Assembly: GCA_018675575.1 (NCBI GenBank) | Contig: JABGXW010000026.1 | Span: 1 to 45,653, forward strand | Direction: 5' to 3' | Length of the DNA: 45,653 nt | Source of the DNA: Bacteriovoracaceae bacterium | GTDB taxonomy: Bacteria; Bdellovibrionota; Bacteriovoracia; Bacteriovoracales; Bacteriovoracaceae | In this document: positions 1 to 9,442 of the stretch, one piece after another | How the letters are laid out: each line of letters begins with the position of its first letter | Numbering within the stretch: position 1 is the first letter of the stretch | Notes under the pieces: generated by a model | Told to the model about the DNA's origin: nothing | The model's database searches: none | The model's input: the letters and a program-made list of their open reading frames with translations, nothing else | Translations under genes and position numbers: made by a program

Positions 1-829
1 GGCAGATGCTAATAAATCCCTGACAACAGATGCAGCAGGTGATCCACAATGGGTTGCAACGACAATTTGTGCTTCTGGTCAATCAAATCGTTGGACAGGA
101 ACGGCTTGGGTTTGTGAAGATGATGATAATACTGGTGGATCCGGCTCTGTGACTGAAGTAACTTCTGGAACTGGTTTAACTGGAGGTCCAATTACAACCA
201 CAGGAACATTAAATGTTGATGTTGGAACAACTGATGGAAAAATAGCTCAAGTAGGCGCAGGAAATGTTCTACCTACTTCGATTATTCCATCTAGAAGTCA
301 TCTCTCTGCTTTAGACGGAGATCCTAGCGTTGCTGTTTCTGTAGACAGTGATGGTAACACAGTTATGACAGGTACGGTAACAGCGACAGGTTTCTTCTAT
401 AGTTCAGACAGAAGACTTAAAGAAAATATTGAAACAGTGGGCGGACTTGAATTAATTATGGCCTTGCGAGGAGTTACCTTTGATTGGGTTAAAGATGGAG
501 TTCCTGATATTGGTTTAATTGCTCAAGAAGTAGAAGAAGTTCTTCCAGTCCTTGTTCAAACTAATGATCTATCGGGCCTAAAGTCTGTTAAATATGGAAA
601 TTTAGTCGGGCCTCTTATTGAAGCTATTAAAGAACAACAAGAAATCATTAATCATAACTCCAATTTATTTAATACAATGAAATATGGCCTTGAAGAGTTT
701 CAACTAAAAGTATCCCGTAATTCAAGAAAGATCTCTTCTTTGAATAAAACAATTGAGCAGCTACAAAAGAAAAATCAGAATTTGGAAGCGAGACTGATAA
801 AATTAGAAGAATTATTGTTAAAAAAATAA
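1..829 (+). CDS. Tail-fibre-like protein with C-terminal S74 intramolecular chaperone domain (5' end outside window)
   Basis: The frame is open from base 2, so this is the 3' part of a longer gene; the GTG at 149 is internal. The visible protein has a Thr/Gly-rich region with VTEVTSGTGLTGG-type fibre repeats, then the peptidase S74 (endosialidase chaperone) signature SSDRRLKENI around nucleotides 401-430, then IGLIAQEVEEVLP, and ends in a Lys/Glu/Leu-rich coiled coil. In this family the domain trimerises the fibre and usually cleaves itself at the Ser-Asp bond, here between codons 404-406 and 407-409. Phage tail fibres and surface fibres of predatory Bdellovibrionota both carry this domain. 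No phage genes are nearby, which favours a cellular fibre, but the missing N-terminus prevents a firm call. Confidence 0.85.
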   Translation, partial: ADANKSLTTDAAGDPQWVATTICASGQSNRWTGTAWVCEDDDNTGGSGSVTEVTSGTGLTGGPITTTGTLNVDVGTTDGKIAQVGAGNVLPTSIIPSRSHLSALDGDPSVAVSVDSDGNTVMTGTVTATGFFYSSDRRLKENIETVGGLELIMALRGVTFDWVKDGVPDIGLIAQEVEEVLPVLVQTNDLSGLKSVKYGNLVGPLIEAIKEQQEIINHNSNLFNTMKYGLEEFQLKVSRNSRKISSLNKTIEQLQKKNQNLEARLIKLEELLLKK

Positions 830-865
830 AAGACTTTAATGGCAGTAAAATGGATAATAAAATCT

Positions 866-1468
866 ATGAAGACAAAAAAACTTGTCTATATTTTAATCAT
901 ATTTTTGATCTCCTTTGAATCATTTGGAATTAACACAGTAGATACTGGGTATGACCTCTTTACGGGCACTTATAAAAAGATAAACGCTCATTCCGTTTGT
1001 AAAGCTGTCATATACTTGGGAGCTGGTCCTAATGTGTTTATTCCTACAAAGACAGCATCAGAATGGACTGGATTTAGGAATGCTCCTCCTGCGGGAATTT
1101 TGGTTAATCCTTGTTGTTCTGGATATGAAGATAGTGGCTATTGCTATTATCTAGCTGCTAAAGAGCAGTCGTGCAATGCGTTTTGTTTTAGTAAAGGAGG
1201 GCCCGTATTATCTGGAATTGCATTGACCCAAATTGATAGTATTAATAAATGCAATGAACTTATTCAAGGTATTACTGGATCAATTACACTAAATGACTTA
1301 GCAGACTACGAAGATATTACACAGGCGGGAACTGGTTGCACCTATCTTAATTTTATAAGTAAAATGGTGCCTTACCATGGCGTATTCAGAGAATTCGGAA
1401 GTGCAGTCACTCGTGAAGCGGTTCATAGCAATGTGGATGCCCAAAGACTCTGTGCTTGTGATATTTAG
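866..1468 (+). CDS. Exported Cys-containing protein of unknown function
   Basis: About 200 residues with a clear N-terminal signal peptide (Lys-rich start, then a hydrophobic stretch ending near SFESFG). An in-frame ATG at 839 would add nine residues ahead of the signal; the ATG at 866 gives a conventional signal peptide, so I prefer it. Neither start has an obvious Shine-Dalgarno. The mature part has many cysteines, including a Cys-Cys pair followed by SGYEDSGYCYY, suggesting disulphides in a secreted protein. It follows the fibre gene closely on the same strand and may be co-transcribed with it. Its stop overlaps the stop of the converging PKS gene by three bases. I do not recognise a family. 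Confidence 0.65.
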   Translation: MKTKKLVYILIIFLISFESFGINTVDTGYDLFTGTYKKINAHSVCKAVIYLGAGPNVFIPTKTASEWTGFRNAPPAGILVNPCCSGYEDSGYCYYLAAKEQSCNAFCFSKGGPVLSGIALTQIDSINKCNELIQGITGSITLNDLADYEDITQAGTGCTYLNFISKMVPYHGVFREFGSAVTREAVHSNVDAQRLCACDI

Positions 1469-4400
1469 TAAAATTCTAATGGACATTCATTATAATTATT
1501 TATAAAGGTCATTTTTAGATTCTGGCAACTAATCAGAACTTTCTCTGTTTTTTTACATTTAGCTAGAGCATGCCCAATTAAATGACTTTCTGTAAGAAGC
1601 TCAATAGATGTCTCGATAATAATATCATTATAATCTAAAATATTTCTTTTCCAATTTATGGATTCTATAGAATGAGGAAGTGCTATTCCTTTGCCATTTA
1701 TAAGACCACTTGCACTTAATGATTGAAACATTCCCTCTATTGCCATCTCTAAACTTGTTGTATTAAGCGTTGCAGAGGTGGATTTAGAATCAGAATAATA
1801 AGTGAGATATTTTATTATTTTAAAACCTTCTCCAAAATCGACTACTTTTGGTCCGTATAGAGTTGAGGTGAGAACTTCTTTACTTATTACCCCATGATTA
1901 ATCGAGCAGTCTTCTGATATCGGTTTAATCTTAATATGATAACAATTTATTCCACTGACCTTAACCATCATTTCATCAATCGAGTTATTTTTTATAAAAT
2001 GATAATTTAAGTGTAACTTTTCATTCGGAAAAAATATCATTTGTAAAATAGAACAATTTAATGAAAAGTTTTTCCTATGTTCGAGTACTTGTTGGCATAG
2101 ACGTATCGTATTCCCTATTAGAAATGAGGCAGGATAAATTTCAGTTTCATTTATCTTGTGAGAAATAAGATCAGGACTTTTCTCATAAGATTCAATTTGA
2201 GAAAAAACTAATGACTTTGGACTATTTAGAACTATTTCTTGAAATGATTTTTTCTTAAGATCAAAATTCATTAAAAAGATGTCTTTTTCATCCATTATAA
2301 AAAAATCATGATTTTTTTTATTTAATAACGCTAAAGAATGATCAAATAGTTCAGAAGCTTTTTGGCCATCAATTAAACTTATACCTATTTGTTTGAGCTT
2401 TTGTAATATTCCTACGTTTTCAGTCATCCCAACATTGTCCCAAGCACACCAATTAAGTACACAAGATCGTATTTTTCTCTCTGCTAATCTATGACGCATA
2501 TATTCGTTTGCATATGTATAGGCGTATTGTCCAGGGTTTCCAAAATAAGAAGTCATTGAAGAAAAGTGAATGTAATCAGTACAACTTTCTTTTTCCAGCA
2601 AGTCGATTAAGAATTCTAACGAGTTTTTCTTTACACTTAAAACGAGATCAAAGTCTTCTTGTGTAGTGTCTGCTAAAGATTTTGATATTTCAATTCCTGC
2701 AGAGTTGATACAGAGATCAAATGAACCTAATTCTGAAAAAATATTTAAAAGCTCCTTTTCTTTTGTGATATCGCATTTCCTGTAATGAAATCTACCTATG
2801 TCTTTTTTAGTTAGAGAACGACCAATGATTGTTATCGACTTGGAATCTTTTAATAATTGAGAATGTTCGATAATTTCTTTACCAATGCCTTTATGGCCAG
2901 CAATGAAAAGGACGTTCTTGTAAATTATTTTGCTAGTTTTATTATCATTAATTTGAGAATTAAGGGGAGTAAATATTGTACGATATACTTTTTTATCGAT
3001 GTAGAATGTCTCAATATTATTTCCAAAATGAAGACCCTCTTGATATTCGTCCATATAATGGAAATGAATATTGATACTAAAGTCTTTAAAAAAGCTTTTT
3101 AAAAGACTTACAAAAGCAAATATGTTGTTAGTGATATTTGTTGAAACAAAGTCGAGTCTTATTCCATCTTTATAATCAGTTTCTAAGAGTATTTTTTTTA
3201 CATGTTCGAAAGAAAATGAATGAGAATATTCTGAGATATCGATTATATGACAGTCTTTATTTTCTTTGCATTTATCAAACGGAATAAGTTTCTTAATCTT
3301 ATGCATATTGAGTTCATGAATTTTTTCTTTCTTGATAGAGAATAGTTCAAACGTGGACTTAAATTTGCTTTGTTTTGGTGATTTCGTTAAACTTGCCTCT
3401 TGTAGATACTCAACAAATTCTTCTATCGTTGTAAATGTCGATATAGAGATATCTTCAAAGTCAATATCAGAATCATGAGATAAAACTTTATATAAGATTT
3501 CTGCCTTTTTAATAGAGTCAATACCAAGATCATCTTGAAGGTGACTTGTAATCTGAAAATCTGCTAATTTATAGCCTGTAACGTCAGCAATAACATTATT
3601 AATGATGGAAACCCATTTGGAGTTTAAAACGTTATGATGCTGTTCTTTTTTTACCCTAAATTCTAATTTATGAAAATGAATTGTTCTATCAGTCTTAATG
3701 GGGTAAATACTTTGTACAAATGTATCTAAGCTATTTCCTGGTCCACAATTATAGAAAGAATACATGTCGATATTACTTATCAATTTATAAAAATTAACTT
3801 GTAAGGTTAATTGCTTAGTTAAAATAGTATAAATGTCAGTAGAAATCTCTTCAGTGGATTCATATTTTTTATTTGTGACGTTCGAATAGAAAGGAATAGT
3901 TATTTTTCTATTTTCAAGAGATATTGGATTCACTGTATAATGCTTTTCAAGCTTTAAGGTAGCGTCTTGCATTAGAGGGGAATGATATGGATATTTTATA
4001 TGAGCCAAATTTAAAAAAGGCAGTCTTTTCTTTAGAAGTAAGCTTTTTAAATTTTCAAAGATACTATGAGAATAAGACAAAGCTATTTGTTCAGTAGAAT
4101 TTGTATTTGCTAAATAGACTTCTGGTAATTCCAGGACCTCATTAATATTTTTTCCTTTTAAATTTACAACTATCATTCCACCAGGGGAGCTTTCAGGGCA
4201 AGACATTTCTCTGAGGTATACAATCTCAAGACCTTCTTCGAGCTTTAAAAGCCCTGAACAAACTAAGACTGAGTATTCCCCGAAGCTATGGCCTAGGAGA
4301 AGTGTAGGGGGGAGTATTGCTTTTGATTTTTGAAATAAAGAAACTTCGGCAATTAATAATGAGATATTTCGTAGTAAAGGAATGTCTTTTTTATGTAAAA

Positions 4401-4626
4401 TTGTTCCTTGTAAATATGTAGAAATAGTTTGTATCATAGACTTTTTACAAAAAAGATCTGCTTTTTGAAGATTCTCTTTGAATATTTCATCATTTTTAAA
4501 TAAATGATGAAATATTTTATTGATGGCCGTTCCTTGACCAGGAAACATATAAAGAATATCTCCTTTTATATCGTTTTGATTTTTTGAATAATGTATTTGA
4601 TTTGCAAAAAGCGTTGAATTAGTCAA
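1465..4626 (-). CDS. Iterative polyketide/PUFA-type synthase subunit: AT-ACP-KR-DH
   Basis: Numbering from the TTG at 4626 (1053 aa). The acyltransferase domain has GQG at 30-32, GHSFGEY at 112-118 (nucleophile Ser114), an Arg at 139 where malonyl-transferases bind the carboxylate, and His215 in YPYHS. The acyl carrier protein has LGIDSIKK with phosphopantetheine Ser371, the form typical of PUFA synthase ACPs. The ketoreductase has a nucleotide-binding AGHKGIG at about 576-582, Ser689/690, Tyr703 and Asn707. The C-terminal part looks like a hot-dog dehydratase (His823 and a Pro in the helix, with a Glu960...Gln motif). There is no enoylreductase, thioesterase or phosphopantetheinyl transferase. 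Start: TTG preceded by GAGGAG seven bases upstream inside the end of the ketosynthase gene; ATG 4641 and TTG 4650 lack such a site. The product is unknown; a polyene chain is an inference. Confidence 0.85.
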   Translation of the reverse strand: MTNSTLFANQIHYSKNQNDIKGDILYMFPGQGTAINKIFHHLFKNDEIFKENLQKADLFCKKSMIQTISTYLQGTILHKKDIPLLRNISLLIAEVSLFQKSKAILPPTLLLGHSFGEYSVLVCSGLLKLEEGLEIVYLREMSCPESSPGGMIVVNLKGKNINEVLELPEVYLANTNSTEQIALSYSHSIFENLKSLLLKKRLPFLNLAHIKYPYHSPLMQDATLKLEKHYTVNPISLENRKITIPFYSNVTNKKYESTEEISTDIYTILTKQLTLQVNFYKLISNIDMYSFYNCGPGNSLDTFVQSIYPIKTDRTIHFHKLEFRVKKEQHHNVLNSKWVSIINNVIADVTGYKLADFQITSHLQDDLGIDSIKKAEILYKVLSHDSDIDFEDISISTFTTIEEFVEYLQEASLTKSPKQSKFKSTFELFSIKKEKIHELNMHKIKKLIPFDKCKENKDCHIIDISEYSHSFSFEHVKKILLETDYKDGIRLDFVSTNITNNIFAFVSLLKSFFKDFSINIHFHYMDEYQEGLHFGNNIETFYIDKKVYRTIFTPLNSQINDNKTSKIIYKNVLFIAGHKGIGKEIIEHSQLLKDSKSITIIGRSLTKKDIGRFHYRKCDITKEKELLNIFSELGSFDLCINSAGIEISKSLADTTQEDFDLVLSVKKNSLEFLIDLLEKESCTDYIHFSSMTSYFGNPGQYAYTYANEYMRHRLAERKIRSCVLNWCAWDNVGMTENVGILQKLKQIGISLIDGQKASELFDHSLALLNKKNHDFFIMDEKDIFLMNFDLKKKSFQEIVLNSPKSLVFSQIESYEKSPDLISHKINETEIYPASFLIGNTIRLCQQVLEHRKNFSLNCSILQMIFFPNEKLHLNYHFIKNNSIDEMMVKVSGINCYHIKIKPISEDCSINHGVISKEVLTSTLYGPKVVDFGEGFKIIKYLTYYSDSKSTSATLNTTSLEMAIEGMFQSLSASGLINGKGIALPHSIESINWKRNILDYNDIIIETSIELLTESHLIGHALAKCKKTEKVLISCQNLKMTFINNYNECPLEFY

Positions 4627-6685
4627 ATTGTATCTCCTCATCTTGCCCAAGACCTAGCGCTTTTGAAAAATCTGGATGAGTTATTAAATCAACCTTTAGA
4701 GTAGTTGTTTTATATAGACAATTCTCCTGGTCAAAAGCTCCAGTTGTATCGATGAGTAAATAAACTTCGTTAGGGTTACTATGTAAGTTCATTTTAATTG
4801 AATAGAGTGCAGCGTCGTAAGAACCTAGGTCCATATCAATATGATAACTCTTCCCTTGTAAATTAAACACATTTGCAACTCGACCTGCAATGACATTATT
4901 AAGTACACCTGGACCTATATCTTCTGATAGAATAGGATATTTTAATTTTTCTTCTTTAATCAACTTTAATAATGTCTTTATAGTGGGATTTATTTTCTTC
5001 CGAGAAAGTTTTGTAATTAAGGTATCACATGTCACTTTAGTTGCCATATCAATTAATTTATCCAATCCCAATCTTCCACAAGACAGAATATTGATTTTCT
5101 CAAGGCCTATGCTTGTGAAAATATGTTGAGAGTTTGGAAACATCTTATACACACATTCCACAGCAGCAAATTGCAAAATGTCTATCTGTTGATAACTTTT
5201 TCGCGGGAAGAAATTTTGACTCATTTTATCTAATTCAAAATCATTTAGTGAGAGAGTATGAGATTTTATTATTGATAACGTTTTGGATACATTTCTTGAA
5301 GACTTTTTGTTTTTAATATCAGATATATCAAGTTCTTCATCATATCTTTCTAATGCCAAGTGATAATTACATCCACCAAACCCAAATGCAGAAATGCCTA
5401 CATGTGTTTGATATTTACTTAATGGCCGTTCTGATTTAGTGATCTCGAAATTCTCAATTTCTTTAAACATATCTTGCTGAATGTGTGAGTTTGAAGGCAT
5501 CAATTGCCTGTTAAACATTGCTACTACTTTTAAAATGCTAGTCGCTCCAGCGGTAGACTTGGTATGGCCAAAAATGCCTTTATTTGTACCTATAAAAACT
5601 TTTTCACCGCCAAAATATTTAGTGATTGACTTTAACTCTACTTCATCTCCTATAATAGTCCCGGTACCATGGGTTTCTACATGAAAAGGATTTGATTCAA
5701 TATTCCCCCATACTTTTCGATAGGCCATTACTTGTCCATCAACTGTCGGTTGAAATAAGCTTGCACTTCTTCCATCACTGCTTCCATTAACTCCTTTAAT
5801 GACGCCATATATTTTTCTCTTATTCTTTAATGCGGTTTCAAGTCGCTCTAACGCAAATAAAACACAACCTTCTCCTTGTGTAAGTCCGTCATGTGATTGA
5901 TCAAATGGTTTTGCGTGTGTTGGAGACAAGGCACCAACTTTGGAAAATAGCACAAATGCACCGTTTGCAAGATTACTCTCAACACCTCCGGCTATCACAA
6001 AATCTTTTTCTCTAGACTTTAGGACATTACATGCAACTTCTATTGATGTTAATGAGGATGCACATGCAGAATCTATCAAAAATCCAGATCCATTATAATC
6101 ATTGGGAAATATTTCTTTAAGTCTCTTGAGCATTGAGGTGTGGAATTGACCTTCCAAAGAACATGGGCCTGCTCCACTTGTTGCATCTTCTAGCTCTATA
6201 TCAAGATAATCATAAAGTTCATCTTTGTTTTTCTTGGAAGGATAGTTTTTCTCATAGTTTAATTTCATATTCTTAAATAAAGTATGTAATCTTTGTTGTG
6301 AAAATAATATGTCAGGATTCATTGATCCTAAAATTAATGTCATATTTTCTGCACAAAAATTGATGTCCTCAATGATTTGAGAATAAGCTTCTACTAAATA
6401 AGCTAAAGCACGATGGTCAGTTGGTAAATCTAGGTTATGTTTCTTTTTGATACTGAAATAATCGCTTTGCTTAATCTGTGCGGCCATGGTGGAATATGTT
6501 TTAGTATCTTTTTTTAAGTCTTTACTGAAGTTGTCTTCAATCTTCCATCTATCTTTATCTATTGGTCTAAATAAAAACTTTCCTTCGAATATCTTATTCT
6601 CAAAAGAAGCGTAGTCCATTGCATCTGGTAAGACATTTCCAATGCCAGTAATGACAATATCATTTCTCTGGTAACTTCGCTTCAT
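4619..6685 (-). CDS. Beta-ketoacyl synthase with a degenerate C-terminal second KS-like fragment
   Basis: 688 aa. Residues 1-450 are a full condensing enzyme: active-site DSACASSL (Cys208), VETHGTGT (His339), Lys369 and GH at 373-374, and the C-terminal FGFGGCNYH motif. Residues about 500-688 resemble the N-terminal half of another ketosynthase: GPGVLNNVIAGRVANVFNLQ matches the region leading to the nucleophile in PUFA synthases, but the Cys position reads IDMDLGSYDAAL (Leu620) and the His-containing half is missing. It is therefore probably a non-catalytic chain-length-factor-like remnant. The gene overlaps the downstream AT-ACP-KR-DH gene by eight bases, so the two are probably translationally coupled and work as one synthase. 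It starts only a few bases after the membrane-protein gene in the operon's opposite direction of reading, i.e. it lies immediately downstream of that gene's stop. Confidence 0.87.
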   Translation of the reverse strand: MKRSYQRNDIVITGIGNVLPDAMDYASFENKIFEGKFLFRPIDKDRWKIEDNFSKDLKKDTKTYSTMAAQIKQSDYFSIKKKHNLDLPTDHRALAYLVEAYSQIIEDINFCAENMTLILGSMNPDILFSQQRLHTLFKNMKLNYEKNYPSKKNKDELYDYLDIELEDATSGAGPCSLEGQFHTSMLKRLKEIFPNDYNGSGFLIDSACASSLTSIEVACNVLKSREKDFVIAGGVESNLANGAFVLFSKVGALSPTHAKPFDQSHDGLTQGEGCVLFALERLETALKNKRKIYGVIKGVNGSSDGRSASLFQPTVDGQVMAYRKVWGNIESNPFHVETHGTGTIIGDEVELKSITKYFGGEKVFIGTNKGIFGHTKSTAGATSILKVVAMFNRQLMPSNSHIQQDMFKEIENFEITKSERPLSKYQTHVGISAFGFGGCNYHLALERYDEELDISDIKNKKSSRNVSKTLSIIKSHTLSLNDFELDKMSQNFFPRKSYQQIDILQFAAVECVYKMFPNSQHIFTSIGLEKINILSCGRLGLDKLIDMATKVTCDTLITKLSRKKINPTIKTLLKLIKEEKLKYPILSEDIGPGVLNNVIAGRVANVFNLQGKSYHIDMDLGSYDAALYSIKMNLHSNPNEVYLLIDTTGAFDQENCLYKTTTLKVDLITHPDFSKALGLGQDEEIQFD

Positions 6686-6690
6686 AGATA

Positions 6691-7953
6691 TTATTTCACC
6701 TTCGTAAAAGTTAGTTCGATTTTTTTATTATGAAAATAATAGTCTAATACTTTGGCCAATATGATAGAAAATAATATAGCAGATAAGCTAAGGATAAGAA
6801 TTGACCAGCCAGGGCCAATGACAGTTTTTAAAGCTCTCGTCATGTGATAAAGATAAACGATATGAAAGATATATATCGGTAATATCCAACGGCTGAGCTG
6901 CCGTACGGATAAACTAGACAAAAACTTAATCTTATCTATAAATGTTTCCACAATTTTTAAATTAATTGTAAAAAATGCAATAACGACCATTACATTTAAG
7001 CTATCTGCTTGAAATATTTTCTTTGAGATTAAACTCATCTTCGACATATTAGATAAATAAACTGTATCTAAGCGAATAAAAGTATAACTTAGGAAATAGA
7101 GTAGACAAAGAACGAAGAAACTAAAATCTTGCCAGTTAGAGTTTTTACGAGTGTTTACTCGGTTGAATATTAAATAACCTGCACTAGTAACAGGAAACCA
7201 AACTAAAAAAGGCCAATTATGCATAGAGTTTTTTGTCCCAATTAAAAGACCTATGGGTAAATTTAAAAAGGACATTAAGTAATGAGTATTATACAGGTAT
7301 GAATTATAGAGAGTTAGCAAAAGTAAAGTGTTTAAACATAATATAATAAACTTTAATTTATTATTAATTTCAAATAGTTTATGGATTGCTACTGTAGAGA
7401 TAGTGAGAACTAGAAATAAACTTATTCTAAGTTTAAAATAAATATTATCTTTAACGTTAAGCCATGCTCCACCTTTCTCGATTGTTAAAAGCTCTCTCAA
7501 ACTTTCAAATAATGGATTAGCAATCAGACATAGAATTGCAGCAACATAAATCCATTTCGTTCCTTTTTGACTTAAGTACTCCAAGGAAAAGAGACTCAGT
7601 CCGATAAAACCTAAGACATTAAAGACAAAAATAGAAGATAGTAAACCCTCTAATAAAAAGACAACGAGACTATCTAGTAGGAATAAAAATAAAAATAGCT
7701 TTAAATATTGTTTTGGGTCTCTTCTCTTTGAATTTAAATGATTAAAGGCAAGAACGGCCCCTGCAATTGCAGGTAACGCCATTGTGACAAAACCATTTAT
7801 AATTAAGAGTTTCCATTTATTAAAATGGAAGGTTTCTACTAAATTTATTCTATAGGTAGAACCCACAAACATAAATGTGTGGATCAAAATCATTTGAAAT
7901 ACTGCAAATGATTTCAGAAAGGGGATTGTTCGATTAAAAGAATTCGTTTTCAT
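6691..7953 (-). CDS. Multi-pass membrane protein, possible acyltransferase-3-like enzyme
   Basis: About 420 residues with roughly ten hydrophobic segments. The N-terminus (FLKSFAVFQMILIHTF) resembles the first helix of integral-membrane acyltransferase families, which carry a conserved His in this place, but the match is weak and other conserved residues are not obvious. Start: the ATG at 7953 follows AGGTG; a GTG two codons earlier is also possible. The gene overlaps the end of the oxidoreductase gene and its stop is five bases before the ketosynthase start, so it belongs to the PKS operon. A role in transferring or moving the polyketide/lipid product across the membrane fits the context but is inferred. 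Confidence 0.7.
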   Translation of the reverse strand: MKTNSFNRTIPFLKSFAVFQMILIHTFMFVGSTYRINLVETFHFNKWKLLIINGFVTMALPAIAGAVLAFNHLNSKRRDPKQYLKLFLFLFLLDSLVVFLLEGLLSSIFVFNVLGFIGLSLFSLEYLSQKGTKWIYVAAILCLIANPLFESLRELLTIEKGGAWLNVKDNIYFKLRISLFLVLTISTVAIHKLFEINNKLKFIILCLNTLLLLTLYNSYLYNTHYLMSFLNLPIGLLIGTKNSMHNWPFLVWFPVTSAGYLIFNRVNTRKNSNWQDFSFFVLCLLYFLSYTFIRLDTVYLSNMSKMSLISKKIFQADSLNVMVVIAFFTINLKIVETFIDKIKFLSSLSVRQLSRWILPIYIFHIVYLYHMTRALKTVIGPGWSILILSLSAILFSIILAKVLDYYFHNKKIELTFTKVK

Positions 7954-9406
7954 ATTCACCTATGATTTCTCTTGCTGTTTCTATTCCTGATAAGGATGCA
8001 AATGAGAAGCCCGCTCCTCTAGACCAGGCACTCGCGAAGTACATATTACTGATATTGTTTTTTAAGAAGTTTTCTGCTGAGAACATTCTATTTTTAAATG
8101 AAAATCCATAAATAGCACCATGTGTATTTAATGTGTATCTTTCAATTGTTAAGGGGGTCGCCATTTCTGCTAAAGTACATGATTTCTTGATTCCTGGAAA
8201 TTGCTTGTCTAAAAAATTGATTACGAATTCTATGGTATGTTCTTTAATACGGAGGTATTCCTCTTTTGATTTATGAAACCAATTTATATAATCATCTTTA
8301 AATAAGATTGCAGCGATATACTTATTATCACCAGTTAAACCACTATCTATTTCTGAATAATCGATAAAACAGAACGCATTGATGTCTTTAATTTTACTTT
8401 CTATTTCTGATAACATGAAATATGACATATATCCTGAGAGTCCGAAGGTCTTCGGGGCTTGGTCAAATTCCAAGAAAATAGTTGACATTGAAATGCTCGG
8501 TTCTTGTCTTTGTTTATTTTTAATTTCTAACAAACTTTCATTCTTTATCCAGTCACTTACCGTATATGGAGAATTGTTAAATATGTAACAATCTGCGGAT
8601 AATTTAGAGGTTTCAGTGTTTGTCCTCTTCTGAATTTGAATAGATTGTATTTCACTTTCTTTATATTCAAGACCAACTACTCTAGTGCCTAATAAAAATT
8701 TCCCGTTGTTTTTTTCGATGAGAGATTTTAAATAATCTCCTAATGTTTGAGAACTCCCTTTTATAAAATAACAACCATTTTTAAAATAGAATGAATTGCC
8801 GTACATGAAGATTAGAAAGTTAAGTTCTTTAGGATTGTCATGATAAAAACAAATATTTGCCATTAAAATTGATTTTAACTCGTTAGATTGAAAGTTTTTT
8901 TCTAAATACTTTCCGAGAGAATAATTCTTATACTTTGTTAGAATAGGAATCTTTAAAGCCTGATAGGGGTCATTCTCAAAGCTTGAAGATTTTTCTATTT
9001 CTGATTGTATGTTGTTTAAAATATTGCAATATTTTTTAATTGATTCTTTCTCTAAGGGGTAATGTTCACAAAGAGTACTTTCAGTTTCTTCAATATTATC
9101 AGGAATTGAAATCATACCATTGCTGGTTTTAATTTTATAAAAGTCTGGTGCTCGAACAAATTCCACATTCTCGAAGATTCCAAGCTTTTCAAATTCCCTA
9201 AATTTTACTGTATCTTTTACAAAACCATCCAAACAATGAATACCTACTTCGTGACGTGACTTCGCTCTTTTAAAGCAAGAGGCAAAACCCCCTACATTAT
9301 AATGATTCTCGATAATTGTAACTTGAAATCCATTTTCAGATAAAATAGCGCCAGAGAAAAGTCCTCCAAGACCGGAGCCAACAATGATTACTGATTTTTT
9401 TTTCAT
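7934..9406 (-). CDS. FAD-dependent phytoene desaturase/retinol saturase-like oxidoreductase
   Basis: 490 aa. The N-terminus has the Rossmann dinucleotide motif GSGLGG (10-15) and the acidic end of the second strand (TIIEN), followed by NVGGFASCFKRA and GIHCLDG, the pattern of the CrtI/CrtISO/RetSat family. The C-terminus has the family FAD-binding segment ending in a Gly/Ala/Ser-rich stretch (SRGAGFSFASLSG). These enzymes act on conjugated polyenes (desaturation, isomerisation or saturation). It is the first gene of the minus-strand PKS operon, so a polyene made by the downstream synthase is an obvious candidate substrate. No other carotenoid gene (crtB, crtE-dedicated) is seen nearby, which argues against a carotenoid pathway. 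Confidence 0.85.
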   Translation of the reverse strand: MKKKSVIIVGSGLGGLFSGAILSENGFQVTIIENHYNVGGFASCFKRAKSRHEVGIHCLDGFVKDTVKFREFEKLGIFENVEFVRAPDFYKIKTSNGMISIPDNIEETESTLCEHYPLEKESIKKYCNILNNIQSEIEKSSSFENDPYQALKIPILTKYKNYSLGKYLEKNFQSNELKSILMANICFYHDNPKELNFLIFMYGNSFYFKNGCYFIKGSSQTLGDYLKSLIEKNNGKFLLGTRVVGLEYKESEIQSIQIQKRTNTETSKLSADCYIFNNSPYTVSDWIKNESLLEIKNKQRQEPSISMSTIFLEFDQAPKTFGLSGYMSYFMLSEIESKIKDINAFCFIDYSEIDSGLTGDNKYIAAILFKDDYINWFHKSKEEYLRIKEHTIEFVINFLDKQFPGIKKSCTLAEMATPLTIERYTLNTHGAIYGFSFKNRMFSAENFLKNNISNMYFASAWSRGAGFSFASLSGIETAREIIGEYENEFF

Positions 9407-9442
9407 CTACTAATTTTACCCTATTAGTAAAGCTTGATAAAG

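Noticed and set aside
7934-9406. Carotenoid pathway gene crtI.
   Set aside because: No crtB or other carotenoid gene nearby, and the gene is embedded in a PKS operon; only the family is called.
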